A DNA stretch of 64,000 nucleotides from Fidelibacterota bacterium. GTDB taxonomy: Bacteria; Fidelibacterota; Marinisomatia; SCGC-AAA003-L08; TS1B11. The first letter of the stretch is position 1. Every line of letters starts with the position of its first letter. Positions 1 to 9,518 of the stretch are shown one piece after another. The stretch spans positions 496,001 through 560,000 of the forward strand of contig SCKI01000001.1 in NCBI GenBank assembly GCA_004124295.1. Reading direction: 5' to 3'. The notes beneath the pieces are model-generated. The model made no database searches. It was not told the DNA's origin and saw only the letters and a list, made by a program, of their open reading frames with translations. Made by a program: the position numbers and the translations under genes.

Positions 1-180
1 CGCTTCCAGTCGCCGGTGCGGGGGGCGGAGATCATGGCCGTCTGCGGCCTGCAAGAAGGGCGCCGGGTCGGCCAGCTCAAGTCAGCCATCGAAGAGGCCA
101 TTCTGGACGGCATTATTGAAAACGACCACGCCGCCGCCCTGGCCTACCTCCAGCAGATCAAGGACGAACTGCCCCAATAA
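1..180 (+). CDS. CCA tRNA nucleotidyltransferase family, C-terminal fragment
   Basis: The window opens inside this reading frame, which runs to a TAA at 178-180; 59 residues are visible. The segment SPVRGAEIM...GLQEGRRVG...AILDGIIENDHAAALAYL matches the C-terminal helical region of class II CCA-adding enzymes and poly(A) polymerases, where a G-x-x-x-G-R/P turn precedes a helix and an alternating E/A tail. Such enzymes add or repair the 3'-CCA of tRNAs. The catalytic N-terminal half lies outside the window, so the exact activity (CCA-adding or A-adding only) cannot be told. Confidence 0.65.
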   Translation, partial: RFQSPVRGAEIMAVCGLQEGRRVGQLKSAIEEAILDGIIENDHAAALAYLQQIKDELPQ

Positions 181-213
181 AATTGCCACCTGGAGCCGCC
201 GCGTTAAAAAATC

Positions 214-243
214 TTGCCCCAGGCCCTGTTATGGTGTTATACT
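214..243 (+). promoter_or_regulatory. Probable sigma-70 promoter of the GntR/ABC operon
   Basis: TTGCCC (214-219), an 18-bp spacer and TATACT (238-243) form a reasonable sigma-70 promoter about 115 bp before the GntR start. The -10 hexamer lies within the dyad at 234-255, as expected for an autorepressed operon. Read by eye only. Confidence 0.45.
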
Positions 244-255
244 TAACCGTAACAC
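234..255 (+). promoter_or_regulatory. Putative GntR operator (GTGTTA-N10-TAACAC)
   Basis: Perfect 6-bp inverted arms GTGTTA and TAACAC are separated by 10 bp and overlap the presumed -10 element. YtrA-subfamily GntR repressors typically bind such dyads upstream of their own ABC-transporter operons, so autoregulation is likely. Confidence 0.45.
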
Positions 256-358
256 TGGAACGGTAAGACCATGATTCAAATTTCTGCCCAGCGCAATATT
301 CACCCTGACGGCACACGACTTGCGGCGGGATGTGGCAGCAATCATGAGGGGAGCTGTG

Positions 359-733
359 ATGCGCTACAGGTTTGATCAAACCCGGCCCATCTACCTGCAG
401 GTTGCAGAGATGATACGCGATGCGATACTGTCCGCTGACCTGCCTGAGGGGGAGGCCATCCCCTCGGTAAGGCGGATTTCGGTGGAGCAGGAGCTCAATC
501 CCCAGACCGTGCTGAATGCGACCCGTCTGCTGATGGATGAGGATCTCCTTGAGAAGCGCCGGGGGGTCGGCATTTTTGTGCAGGCAGGCGCCCGGCAGGT
601 CCTGATCGACCGCGAGAAGGAGGCCTTCCGTACGGTGGAACTGCCGGCCCTGGTCAGCCGGGCCAGACTGCTGGGGCTTTCGGCCAGGGAGACCACCGAT
701 ATGGTCAAAAAGACATTTGAGGAGCGAAGCTGA
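359..733 (+). CDS. GntR-family (YtrA-type) transcriptional regulator
   Basis: 124 residues. Residues 5-72 form a GntR winged helix-turn-helix (PIYLQVAEMIRDAIL, IPSVRRIS, LNPQTVLNA, RRGVGIFV). The short all-helical tail and absence of a ligand-binding domain are typical of the YtrA subfamily, whose members repress adjacent ABC exporter genes. The ATG at 359 is preferred over a TTG at 320 because AGGGGAG sits just upstream. The stop overlaps the ATG of the ABC ATPase by one base, so the two are co-translated. An operator-like dyad lies at 234-255. In the family, repression is often relieved by cell-envelope stress or antibiotics; the signal here is unknown. Confidence 0.9.
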   Translation: MRYRFDQTRPIYLQVAEMIRDAILSADLPEGEAIPSVRRISVEQELNPQTVLNATRLLMDEDLLEKRRGVGIFVQAGARQVLIDREKEAFRTVELPALVSRARLLGLSARETTDMVKKTFEERS

Positions 734-1587
734 TGGAAGCACTGATTGAACTGGAGAATGTGGGCAAGTCCTATGGGTCGACCCGGGCCCTCCACGATGT
801 AGGGCTGGAAATTCCCCCCGGCAGGATTGTCGGCCTGGTGGGACCCAACGGCGCCGGCAAATCCACCTTGTTGAGGGCGCTCACCGGTGGCATCACTTAT
901 GAGGGGCACATCCGGGTGTTGGGTCACGAACCCCACAGCGGCCGCCACAAGGTGATGGCCGAGACCGGTGTGATCCACGATGTGGCCGTTCTGCCACCCT
1001 GGATGAAGGTGGCCCATGTCATCGACTTCATGCAGGGCGTCCAGCCCGGTTTTGACCGCGGGAAGTGCATGGAATACCTGGCTTCCACCAGCATTGGGCA
1101 AGGCAAAAAGGTGAAGCAGCTCTCCAAGGGCATGAAGACCCAGCTGCACCTGGCCCTGGTGCTGGCCACCCGGACCCGGCTGCTGATTCTGGACGAACCG
1201 ACCCACGGACTGGATATCCTGTTCCGCAAGCGGCTCTACACATCCGTGCTGGATGACTATTTTGACGAGGAGAAGACCGTGCTCATCTCCACCCACCAGG
1301 TGGAAGAGGTGGAGCACATCCTGAGCGACGTGATATTCCTCCGCGAGGGCAAAGTGATCCTTTACCGCACCATGGACGACCTGCGGCAGGAGTTCCTGCA
1401 GGTTATAGCCTCACGCGAGCAGGCCGAGAATGTCCGCGCCCTGGGTCCCCTGACCGAGCACGAACTGTTCGGCAAGAAGGTGTTCATTATGCGGAACGCC
1501 GACCGGGCGGTGATCGAGCCGCTGGGGGAGGTTATGAATGCGTCGGTAGCCGACATCTTTGTCGCCCTGATGGGAGGTGACGCATGA
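733..1587 (+). CDS. ABC transporter ATP-binding protein (YtrB/ABC-2 type)
   Basis: 284 residues. Walker A GPNGAGKST is at residues 37-45, a signature-like LSKGM at 130-134 (the canonical LSGGQ is altered, as in many ABC-2 export ATPases), Walker B LLILDEP at 150-156, and the H-loop histidine in LISTHQ. It should energise the permease that follows, with which it overlaps by 4 bp. Context is the GntR-YtrB-permease arrangement seen in envelope-stress or antibiotic-responsive exporters. Substrate unknown. Confidence 0.93.
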   Translation: MEALIELENVGKSYGSTRALHDVGLEIPPGRIVGLVGPNGAGKSTLLRALTGGITYEGHIRVLGHEPHSGRHKVMAETGVIHDVAVLPPWMKVAHVIDFMQGVQPGFDRGKCMEYLASTSIGQGKKVKQLSKGMKTQLHLALVLATRTRLLILDEPTHGLDILFRKRLYTSVLDDYFDEEKTVLISTHQVEEVEHILSDVIFLREGKVILYRTMDDLRQEFLQVIASREQAENVRALGPLTEHELFGKKVFIMRNADRAVIEPLGEVMNASVADIFVALMGGDA

Positions 1588-2570
1588 CCGCTTTTATGGC
1601 GCTGATTGTTAGAGAGTGGCGCGAATTGCGCACAGTGCTGATGGTGCTGGGGGCGCTCTATCTGCTGGCTATGGGTGGGAGCATTGTGGCGATGCACAAG
1701 GGCGCGGCCTATGTGGAAGGGACTGCCCAGCGGCAGGCAGAGACCTACGATGACGCTGAAGAATACGATGACGATTTTGACTTTTTCGATGATGACGATC
1801 ACTGGGGCTGGGCCAGTCCCTGGGAGCTGCGCGAAGCCATCAGCGCCGAGCTGATTCTGTTCGTCTACGCCCACAGCATGCGCGGGTCAGCGGTGCTGAT
1901 CAACATTACCATGCTGCTGCTGGCCATGTTCTACCTGATTGATGCGCTGTATAAGGAGCGGTCCGATGGCAGCACCTACTTTTACCGCAGCCTCCCGGTG
2001 CCGGACCACATCCTGCTGCTGTCCAAGCTGGCCGCAGGCACCGTGGGCATCCTCCTGCTCTCCTACCTGATGGGACTGGTGTCGGTGGGCATTAGCCGCA
2101 TAGCTCTGCCGGGAGTATTCAAGGAGATCTTGGCGGCATCGGGCCAGTCCCTGAGCCAGATTGCTTATGGTGACTTTCTGTGGGATTGGCTTATGTATCA
2201 CCTGCTGCTTTTGATTTGGCTCGCCCCGTATGCCAGTTACCTGCTACTGGTGTCAGCGGTGACCCGTGGGCGGCCTTTATTGGCCGCCCTCGGGCTGCCA
2301 ATAGTGCTGGCGGTGCTGGTGCGCTATTTCCTGCAAAGTGATCTGCTGATAAACGTTTTCACCACCAATTTCATTGAAGTGGGAAAAGCGCTGGCCCATG
2401 AATGGGAAGGGAACCGGTACTTTTTCATCGAACCCGACGAGTCTGTCGAGCTGTTCCGTGGGTTTGGGCGCTATATCTGGTCCTCCCGGTCGCTTGTGTC
2501 GCTGTCCGTGGCAGCGGTATTCTCCTACGGGACCTGGGCTGCCTACCGCCGGAATATGGCCACTTCCTGA
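1584..2570 (+). CDS. ABC-2 type transporter permease
   Basis: 328 residues with about six hydrophobic segments: residues 15-35, then 100-120 and onward to a final helix near 305-320. It pairs with the upstream ATPase (ATGA overlap). Between the first and second helices lies a strikingly acidic and aromatic stretch, residues 54-76, made almost only of D, E, F, Y and W. This is placed in the first extracytoplasmic loop by topology inference. The pattern NITMLLLAMFYLIDALYKERSDGS...FYRSLPVPD is characteristic of ABC-2 permeases of this class. Exported substrate not predictable. Confidence 0.85.
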   Translation: MTAFMALIVREWRELRTVLMVLGALYLLAMGGSIVAMHKGAAYVEGTAQRQAETYDDAEEYDDDFDFFDDDDHWGWASPWELREAISAELILFVYAHSMRGSAVLINITMLLLAMFYLIDALYKERSDGSTYFYRSLPVPDHILLLSKLAAGTVGILLLSYLMGLVSVGISRIALPGVFKEILAASGQSLSQIAYGDFLWDWLMYHLLLLIWLAPYASYLLLVSAVTRGRPLLAALGLPIVLAVLVRYFLQSDLLINVFTTNFIEVGKALAHEWEGNRYFFIEPDESVELFRGFGRYIWSSRSLVSLSVAAVFSYGTWAAYRRNMATS

Positions 2571-2662
2571 TGATTGCGCAGCCATCCCCTTCAGGTGCGA
2601 TAAGCGAATTCCGGCACTATTTTTAGCCGTAGCTTTTGGCGCCGTACGAAGGGAGGCGCCGC

Positions 2663-3388
2663 ATGACTGAAATCGAACCAGACCCTGTCGGCCCAAAGTC
2701 CGCCCTGCTGGGCTGGATGCTGGGAATATTCACCAATCCGCGGGCAACTTTTACCGATTTACAGCAGTCCATATCATTGAAGCAGCTGCTGGTTCCGTTG
2801 CTGCTCGTGCTGGCGGTTTCCTTGACCGCCCAGGGCTACCTCAGGCCGCTAGCCATAGAAGAACAAAGGTCCCGCTTCGCTCAGCGTGACGATCTGACAG
2901 AGGAACAGATGGAGGAAATTTTCGATCGCCTGGATGAGGCTGCCGTTACCGGCGCCAAACAGTACCTCCTGGCCGGGCTGGCAGGTCTGGCCTGGCTGGC
3001 CATACTGACCGGTGTGGTCATGTTTTTCGGCAACTTCATACTGGGTGGAGAGGGGCGCGGTGCGGCAGCGGCAACCATTGTCGTATTCGTCAGCCTGATA
3101 GGTATCCTGGAGCTGGCCGTTAAGGTGCCCCTGATGCTGCAGGCTGGCTCGACGCAGGTCGAAACCGGCCTGGCGCTGCTGTTGCCCCGCAGTATGGAGG
3201 GCAGCCTGGTCTACCGCTACTTCCACCGCCTGGACTTCTTCGGCATCTGGAAGGTGGGCCTGACGGCTCTGGGCACTGCGGTCCTGTTCCGCGTATCGGA
3301 GAAACAGGCCGGCTACGCCTACTTTGGCGCCTGGGCAGCGGTCATGCTGCTCATGGCCTTGATCTTTGATAGGCTCCTGACGGGTTGA
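2663..3388 (+). CDS. YIP1-family integral membrane protein
   Basis: 241 residues, starting at the ATG with GGGAGG nine bases upstream (an upstream TTG at 2636 lacks such a site). The opening motif GWMLGIFTNPRATFTDL and five hydrophobic segments match bacterial YIP1-family proteins, whose biochemical role is unknown. It follows the GntR-ABC genes after a 92-bp gap and may be transcribed with them. YIP1 proteins are often found beside ABC-2 exporters, so a membrane accessory role is a guess from context. Confidence 0.75.
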   Translation: MTEIEPDPVGPKSALLGWMLGIFTNPRATFTDLQQSISLKQLLVPLLLVLAVSLTAQGYLRPLAIEEQRSRFAQRDDLTEEQMEEIFDRLDEAAVTGAKQYLLAGLAGLAWLAILTGVVMFFGNFILGGEGRGAAAATIVVFVSLIGILELAVKVPLMLQAGSTQVETGLALLLPRSMEGSLVYRYFHRLDFFGIWKVGLTALGTAVLFRVSEKQAGYAYFGAWAAVMLLMALIFDRLLTG

Positions 3389-3489
3389 GGGAACCGTCGC
3401 CGGAAATAGGCGCTGATCCCGGATCGGAACCCAATGCGGAGTGAGACATTAACTTTTTACCGTTTCGAACGTCGATAGTGAGGATAACC

Positions 3490-4785
3490 ATGATTTGGCG
3501 AAGCCCCGTTTTATTTGGCCTCCTGCTGGGGGCAACCCTGGCACAGGCCCAGACTCCATCCGGACTGACCCTGGCTCAGTTGCTGGAAATCGGCCTGGAA
3601 AACAACAGCAATATCCGCATAGCAGAGCGCAACCTGCTCAGTGCCCAGGCTGATCGCAGAGGCTCATTTTCAGGACTCGCGCCCAGCCTGTCGGCTTCCT
3701 TCAACAAAAATCCCAATCCCGGATCGTTCACCAACCCGGCCACCGGTCTCGATGAGACCCTGCCGGACCTGCGCTCGAGCATCTCCCTGTCCTACACCAT
3801 ATTCGATGGCGCGCGCTCCTGGTACAATGTGACCAACGGCCGCATCCAGGTGGAGAGCCGGTCCATATCACTTGATCTGGCGCGGCAGCAGACGGTGCTG
3901 TTCATCAAGCAGGCCTATTTCACCTACCTTTCCAATCGCGCCTTGTTCGAGGTAACCGGGGAAGCGCTCGAGCTCAGCGAAGGGCAGCTCGAGCTGGTGC
4001 AGGAACGGTTCAATCTGCAGGCGGTCAGGGAAACCGATCTGCTGAAGGCCAAAGTGAGCACAGGCCAACGCCGGGCCGATGTCCACCGGGCGCGCCAAAC
4101 CCTGGCCGCGTCAGGTACCCAGCTGAATCTGGTCCTGGGGCTCGATCCGCTTACGCCGGTCAGAATTGCAGCCGAAGAGGTGGTCCTGGGCGAAAAGGTT
4201 AACCGTGAGAAAGCCTTCAGCCTCCTGGGCCAATTCAATCCGCAGCTGAAAGTCCAGGCCTATGCCGTGCAGGGCGCCCGGATCAACGCCAAGATGCAAC
4301 GGGGCGTACTGCTGCCCTCCGTGTCGCTGCGCTATTCCACGGGCCAGTCCGGCACTACCTTCGGAGAAACGCTGGACAGGGACGCGCTGGACCGGAATGG
4401 CGTGACCAACATCTCAATTTCCATACCTCTGTTCGCCGGTATGCGCAACACCTCCAGTTACAGCCGGGCGCGCTACTCTGCGATGGCGGAGGAGGAACGG
4501 CTGAGTTCGGTTGAACGGGACCTGCGGCGGCAACTGCAGAACACCCTGTTCGCGCTGGAGTCGCTGCATGAAGTCTACCCCATCAACCAGGAAGTCCTGG
4601 CCTCGGCGGAGGCGGATGTCCGCTTGGCAGAGGAGCAATACAGGCTGGGAGCCATCTCCATCCTCGATCTGCTGAATGCCCAGGTATCTCTGATTACCGC
4701 AAAAAGCACTCTAGTTCGGACAAAATATGATATTAAGATATCCGAAGCTCAGCTAGAGGCGCTTACAGGGAGCCCCATCGAATGA
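3490..4785 (+). CDS. TolC-family outer-membrane efflux channel
   Basis: 431 residues with a signal peptide (MIWRSPVLFGLLLGATLAQA, cleavage before QT). Two internally similar OEP halves carry the expected motifs: LTLAQLLEIGLENN near the mature N-terminus, long coiled helices, and ...EEQYRLGAISILDLLNAQ near the C-terminus. TolC proteins form trimeric tunnels across the outer membrane and dock onto an HlyD-type adaptor, which is encoded next with a 4-bp overlap. I chose the ATG at 3490 because GTGAGGA precedes it; a GTG at 3478 in the same frame would add four residues. Confidence 0.93.
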   Translation: MIWRSPVLFGLLLGATLAQAQTPSGLTLAQLLEIGLENNSNIRIAERNLLSAQADRRGSFSGLAPSLSASFNKNPNPGSFTNPATGLDETLPDLRSSISLSYTIFDGARSWYNVTNGRIQVESRSISLDLARQQTVLFIKQAYFTYLSNRALFEVTGEALELSEGQLELVQERFNLQAVRETDLLKAKVSTGQRRADVHRARQTLAASGTQLNLVLGLDPLTPVRIAAEEVVLGEKVNREKAFSLLGQFNPQLKVQAYAVQGARINAKMQRGVLLPSVSLRYSTGQSGTTFGETLDRDALDRNGVTNISISIPLFAGMRNTSSYSRARYSAMAEEERLSSVERDLRRQLQNTLFALESLHEVYPINQEVLASAEADVRLAEEQYRLGAISILDLLNAQVSLITAKSTLVRTKYDIKISEAQLEALTGSPIE

Positions 4786-6227
4786 AAAATCCGGTCACAC
4801 TGGCCAAGAACTTTATCGTTTCCCGCAGCCGGAAACAGCTGCTGATTATGGGCGGCGGACTGTTGATAACATTGATCATTGTCCGCAACCTTGGTGGCGG
4901 TTCCGATGACGAACAAGCGGCGCCTATTGCGGTGCAGACCGAAGAGGTATTTGTACAATTGGTGGAGCAGGCGGTGACCTCGGCAGGCAAGATTCGGCCG
5001 GTGTTCGAGACCGAAATCTCCTCCACTGTCAGCGCCCAGATAATCGGCATACTGGTGGAAGAGGGGGAAGAGGTGGCCCCCGGTGACACCCTGATCATCC
5101 TGGACCGGTTGCGCTCCGAAGCGGCTTTCGAGCGCTCCCAGTCGGGCCTGCGTTCTGCCGCTGCCCGCCGGCGCCAGGTGACGGCTGAACGGGACCGTGG
5201 CAAGCAGCTCTTTGAGAAAAACCTCATCAGCCTACAGGATATGGAAGCGCTGGAAGCCTCATATGAAACGGCCATGAGCACCCATGAGCAGGCCCAGGCG
5301 ACCCTGGAGCAGGTCCGGGATGATCTGGACAAGACAGTGCTGCGGGCGCTGGAGGGCGGGGTGGTCACCAAGATCAACAAGGAGGTGGGGGAGATGGCCC
5401 TCGGCTCCACTTTCCAGGCCGACGTATTGCTGGTGATCAGTGATCTCTCCTCCATGGAAGTGATCGTGGATGTGGACGAAACCGATGTCGTGGATATTGA
5501 AATCCTTGACATGGTAAGCATCGAGGTTGACGCCCTGCCCAAGGTAAAATTCAGCGGCCGGGTCTCGCGCGTGGCCCATACCGCCACCATCGTAGGGGCC
5601 GGCACCCAGGAACAGGCCACCAATTTTGAGGTGGTGGTGACCCTGGACATCAACCCCGATTCCAAGCGTATCGATCCCCGGCTGCGGCCCGGCATGTCAG
5701 CTACGGCTACGATCATCACCGCCCGCTCCGAGGATAGGGTTGCCGTGCCGATCCAGGCCCTGACGGCCCGCCAACCGATCCCGCCCAAGCCGCCCGAAGG
5801 GGCTGCCAATGGCGATGACCACGCTATGCGGAGCAACGGCGAGGCCCGCCAGGAAAGAACCCGGGGCGGCGGCAGGCGGGGGGGCTCGTTCCAGAGAACC
5901 GGTAATTTCAGCGGCCGGCCGGGTGGGATGGGCGGCAAGCGCGCCGAACCGGTGGAGGTGGTTTTCGTGGTGATCAAGGATACGACCGATGCCCAAAGCG
6001 GTTTTCTCTCCAGACTGTTCGGGAAGGAAAAGTTGGAAAAGGTGGAGCAGCGCCAGGTGGAACTGGGCATCTCCTCGGACACGCATTACCAGATACTGGC
6101 CGGCCTGAAGCCGGGAGAAGAAATCATCATTGGCAATTACCGCGCAGTCAGCAAGGACCTGAAAGATGGCAGTCTGATCACCCGCAAGGCCCCCAGGGGC
6201 GAGGGCGGGATGCGCCGGCGCCCATGA
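4782..6227 (+). CDS. HlyD/MacA-type periplasmic adaptor subunit
   Basis: 481 residues. An N-terminal anchor helix (about 19-36) is followed by a lipoyl/barrel-sandwich domain ([15 protein letters not shown]-like, PGDTLIILD), an alpha-hairpin ([23 protein letters not shown]...), and beta-barrel and membrane-proximal domains ([12 protein letters not shown]). It should bridge the TolC channel and the MacB-type pump encoded around it. Oddity: residues about 330-387, between the barrel and the last domain, are a disordered insert rich in Gly, Arg and Pro that MacA/HlyD proteins usually lack. Confidence 0.93.
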   Translation: MKNPVTLAKNFIVSRSRKQLLIMGGGLLITLIIVRNLGGGSDDEQAAPIAVQTEEVFVQLVEQAVTSAGKIRPVFETEISSTVSAQIIGILVEEGEEVAPGDTLIILDRLRSEAAFERSQSGLRSAAARRRQVTAERDRGKQLFEKNLISLQDMEALEASYETAMSTHEQAQATLEQVRDDLDKTVLRALEGGVVTKINKEVGEMALGSTFQADVLLVISDLSSMEVIVDVDETDVVDIEILDMVSIEVDALPKVKFSGRVSRVAHTATIVGAGTQEQATNFEVVVTLDINPDSKRIDPRLRPGMSATATIITARSEDRVAVPIQALTARQPIPPKPPEGAANGDDHAMRSNGEARQERTRGGGRRGGSFQRTGNFSGRPGGMGGKRAEPVEVVFVVIKDTTDAQSGFLSRLFGKEKLEKVEQRQVELGISSDTHYQILAGLKPGEEIIIGNYRAVSKDLKDGSLITRKAPRGEGGMRRRP

Positions 6228-6985
6228 CCGGCAGCCCCGACGATCCTCGCCGCAACGGCCAGGATCCGCTGATTCATTTTACCGGCGTAACCAAGACCTA
6301 TGATATGGGCAAGGAGCAGATTCACGCCCTGCAGGGCATCAACTTGGTCATTATGCCTAACGAATACATCTCCATCATGGGTCCTTCCGGCTCGGGGAAG
6401 TCGACCCTGATGAACATCATCGGCTGCCTCGACACCCCTACGGCCGGACGCTACGAATTCGAGGGCGAGCTGGTCTGCGACGTGACCAGCGAGACGGTGA
6501 CCCGGATGGATGATGACGCCCTGGCCGGTATCCGCAACCGGAAAATAGGTTTCGTTTTCCAAACCTTTAACCTGTTGGCCCGGACCTCCGCCCTGCGCAA
6601 TGTGGAACTGCCCCTGGTTTACGCCGGCGTATCCCGCAAGGACCGGGCCGTGCGGGCCAGAAGGGCCTTGGACCAGGTAGGCCTGGCCGACCGGGTTGAC
6701 CACAAGCCGAGCGAACTCAGCGGCGGCCAGAAGCAGCGGGTGGCCATCGCCCGGGCCATGGTTACCTCACCGGCCATCATCCTGGCCGATGAGCCCACCG
6801 GCAATCTCGATTCGACCACCAGCCGGGAGATCATGGCCCTGCTGGACCAGATTCACGCCGAAGGCAACACCATCATCCTGGTCACACATGAGCCTGACAT
6901 TGCTGCCCATGCCCACCGGATCATCACCATCCTGGACGGCCAGGTGGACCGGGACGAGCAGACCGGATTGGGGAAAACTGCCTGA
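6224..6985 (+). CDS. MacB/LolD-type ABC ATPase
   Basis: 253 residues. Walker [10 protein letters not shown] at 53-61, Q-loop in FVFQTFNLL, signature LSGGQKQR, Walker [13 protein letters not shown], and H-loop LVTHEPD. This is the textbook sequence of the MacB/LolD/FtsE class, which powers mechanotransmission rather than transport through the membrane. Overlaps the adaptor by 4 bp and abuts the first permease (shared base at 6985). Unlike E. coli MacB, ATPase and permease are separate proteins. Confidence 0.96.
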   Translation: MTGSPDDPRRNGQDPLIHFTGVTKTYDMGKEQIHALQGINLVIMPNEYISIMGPSGSGKSTLMNIIGCLDTPTAGRYEFEGELVCDVTSETVTRMDDDALAGIRNRKIGFVFQTFNLLARTSALRNVELPLVYAGVSRKDRAVRARRALDQVGLADRVDHKPSELSGGQKQRVAIARAMVTSPAIILADEPTGNLDSTTSREIMALLDQIHAEGNTIILVTHEPDIAAHAHRIITILDGQVDRDEQTGLGKTA

Positions 6986-8199
6986 TGATCGAAGTTCTGC
7001 GCATCGCCGGCTCGGCCCTCTGGGCCCACAAATTCCGGGCCTTCTTGACCACCTTGGGCATTGCCATAGGCATTTTCACCGTGGGCGTGGTCATGGCCAT
7101 CATCGAAGGGCTCAACCAGTCCTTCGCCGACCAGATATCCCACCTGGGTTCCGATGTCCTGTACGTCGACAAGCGGGCCTGGTTTCAGGGCCGCGACTCA
7201 TGGATCAACGCCCGGCAGCGGAAGAATTTCGGCATCGATGCGGTGGAGTATATCAGCGCCCGGTCCGAGTATGTCAGCCATATCAGTCCGCGGATTTTCC
7301 AGCGGGCCAGCGTGAAGTACCGGGACAAGAGCCTTGAGCGGGTGGCGGTGATGGGCGTCCACAGTGACATGGTCGTCATTGCCGGGCAGGAGGTGGAGTT
7401 GGGCCGGTTCCTTTCGACCATAGATACGCAGCATCGGAAAAACGTGGTGGTCATCGGCGCAGCGGTGCGCGAAAACCTGTTCGAGAATATCGATCCCATC
7501 GGCAGGCGCATGAGCATTAACGGCCGCAAATTCCTGGTCATCGGGGTGCTGGAGGAGCAGGGCTCGATGCTCGGCCGCAACCTGGACAACATGGCCTACG
7601 TGCCGGCCGAGACTCTGCTCAAGATGTTCGGCAGCCGCCGGCGCAACATCACCATCGCTCTGAAAGCATCCGAACCGTACCTGGTGGAGGAGGCCAAGGA
7701 GGAGGTGGAAGGGATCATGCGGCGCTACCGCAAACTGCGGCCCAATCAGCCCAACGATTTTGCCATCAACCAGCAAAGTTCCCTGCAGGAACTCTACGAC
7801 AACGCCACCGGGATGCTCTGGATGGTGGCCGTCGGCATCGGCAGCATTGCGCTGATTGTCGGCGGTGTCGGGGTGATGAACATCATGCTGGTAACCGTCA
7901 CCGAACGGACCAGTGAAATCGGCATCCGCAAAAGTCTGGGCGCCACCCGCAGTACCATCCGCTGGCAGTTTCTGGTGGAGAGCATGGCGGTGTCGGCGCT
8001 GGGGGTGCTGATCGGCTTTCTGAGCGCCTACTGGGTGGCCGACTTCATTCAGAAATCGACCCCTCTGGCCGCCCGCATCCCCCCCACCTGGCTCGGTCTC
8101 GGCATTGGCGTCGTGGTTGTGGTCGGGCTGATATTCGGGCTGTGGCCGGCCACCAAGGCGGCCCGGCTCGACCCCATAGAAGCACTGAGGTATGAATAA
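6985..8199 (+). CDS. MacB-type ABC permease (first of two)
   Basis: 404 residues. One N-terminal helix (about 15-40), a large MacB_PCD periplasmic core domain, then an FtsX domain with three C-terminal helices. The region VGGVGVMNIMLVTVTERTSEIGIRKSLGATR is diagnostic of FtsX/MacB permeases, and the protein ends in DPIEALRYE. Forms a heterodimer, by inference, with the next permease, whose ends are similar but whose core differs. Likely exports a peptide, lipid, macrolide-like molecule or lipoprotein; the substrate cannot be read from sequence. Confidence 0.94.
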   Translation: MIEVLRIAGSALWAHKFRAFLTTLGIAIGIFTVGVVMAIIEGLNQSFADQISHLGSDVLYVDKRAWFQGRDSWINARQRKNFGIDAVEYISARSEYVSHISPRIFQRASVKYRDKSLERVAVMGVHSDMVVIAGQEVELGRFLSTIDTQHRKNVVVIGAAVRENLFENIDPIGRRMSINGRKFLVIGVLEEQGSMLGRNLDNMAYVPAETLLKMFGSRRRNITIALKASEPYLVEEAKEEVEGIMRRYRKLRPNQPNDFAINQQSSLQELYDNATGMLWMVAVGIGSIALIVGGVGVMNIMLVTVTERTSEIGIRKSLGATRSTIRWQFLVESMAVSALGVLIGFLSAYWVADFIQKSTPLAARIPPTWLGLGIGVVVVVGLIFGLWPATKAARLDPIEALRYE

Positions 8200-9428
8200 T
8201 GGTTGAATATCTGATCCTCGCCCTGCGCTCCCTGTTCAACAACAAGCTGCGCTCGGGAATGACTCTGCTGGGTATGGTCATTGGCGTCTGGGCCATCACC
8301 AGTATGCAGGGGGTTGTGCAGGGCTTTGACCGGGCGATGCAGGATGAACTCAGCGCCCTGGGCGGCGAAACCTTCTCGGTCCAGAAATTCCCCCCCGTGA
8401 TGGTGGGTCACGGCTGGATGAAATATGCCCGCCGGAAAGATTTCACTTACGCCGATGCTTTGTTCATACAGGCGAAGTCGAACAATATTATGGCTGCCAC
8501 GGCGGTCGTTGAGCGGTATGCCAACACGGTCAAGTACCGCAACAAAAAAACGGCTCCCAACGTGAAGGTGGTCGGCACCATGGCCGATTATCTCTCCACC
8601 CAGTCCCTCGATATAGCCAGCGGCCGGTTCCTGCAGGAAGACGATATATCCCACCGCAGAAACGTGGTGGTGATCGGCCGGGACGTGGCCGCCGAACTGT
8701 TCCCCTTCGAGGAGGCTTTGGACAAGCAAATTTTGCTGGGGGGCCAGGGATTCCGGGTGGCCGGCGTACTGGACCAGGCCGCCAGCACCTTCGAGCAGTC
8801 GGCCGACAATGTGGCCATCATTCCCATCACCACCTACAAGAAGGTGTTCACCTCCTCTGCCCGGACAATGGGCTCCACCGCCCTCCTGCTGCGGGCCTGG
8901 GACGCCTCGCGGGTGGACGAAGCCATTGATGAAGCGGTGGCCATGCTGCGGGTGCGCCGCAAGGTGCCGCTGACCGAAGAAAACGACTTTGAAGTGGTAA
9001 CCGCCGAATCGATCATGGGGACCATGATGGACTTTACCCGCTATATCCGGCTGGCGGCGGTGGGCATTGCCGGCATCTCCCTGCTGGTGGCCGGTATCGG
9101 CATCATGAACATCATGCTGGTGTCGGTCATGGAGCGGACCAGGGAAATCGGCACCCGCAAAGCGGTCGGCGGCAGGCGCCGGGATATCCTGATGCAGTTC
9201 CTGATCGAAGCGGTCCTGCTGTCGGAATTCGGCGCCCTGCTGGGGATTCTGGCGGGGATAGCAACCACGGCGCTGCTCTCGCCAGTGCTGAATATGCAGG
9301 CGGGGGTGCCCCTGTGGGCCATCGTCTCGGCTTTTGGCTACTGCTCGGCCATCGGTATCTTTTTCGGTCTGTATCCGGCCAATAAAGCGTCCCGCCTCGA
9401 CCCCATCGAAGCGCTGCGCTACGAGTAA
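8199..9428 (+). CDS. MacB-type ABC permease (second of two)
   Basis: 409 residues with the same architecture as its neighbour: N-terminal helix, MacB_PCD periplasmic domain, and FtsX helices with the motif GIGIMNIMLVSVMERTREIG. Both permeases end in DPIEALRYE, so they derive from a duplication. The ATG shares one base with the stop of the previous gene. It closes the five-gene efflux operon. Confidence 0.94.
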   Translation: MVEYLILALRSLFNNKLRSGMTLLGMVIGVWAITSMQGVVQGFDRAMQDELSALGGETFSVQKFPPVMVGHGWMKYARRKDFTYADALFIQAKSNNIMAATAVVERYANTVKYRNKKTAPNVKVVGTMADYLSTQSLDIASGRFLQEDDISHRRNVVVIGRDVAAELFPFEEALDKQILLGGQGFRVAGVLDQAASTFEQSADNVAIIPITTYKKVFTSSARTMGSTALLLRAWDASRVDEAIDEAVAMLRVRRKVPLTEENDFEVVTAESIMGTMMDFTRYIRLAAVGIAGISLLVAGIGIMNIMLVSVMERTREIGTRKAVGGRRRDILMQFLIEAVLLSEFGALLGILAGIATTALLSPVLNMQAGVPLWAIVSAFGYCSAIGIFFGLYPANKASRLDPIEALRYE

Positions 9429-9518
9429 ACGGCAAGCCTCGCAGGCGGCTCCGGAGCCTTCTCTCCGGTCCTGTGAAACGGCATTGTTTTCGCCGCTGTC
9501 AGGCCGTTAATTTCCGTC

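Noticed and set aside
271-375. Small open frame (34 codons) in the leader of the GntR gene
   Set aside because: No ribosome-binding site and no protein-like features; it ends inside the GntR gene. A regulatory leader peptide is possible but unsupported.
6985-9428. Tandem duplication of MacB permeases as something unusual
   Set aside because: Paired permeases in MacB-like exporters are common; they form heterodimers.
9447-9468. GC-rich inverted repeats GGCTCCGGAGCC and CCGGAG...CTCCGG after the efflux operon
   Set aside because: Could be a terminator, but the stems are short and no U tract follows.
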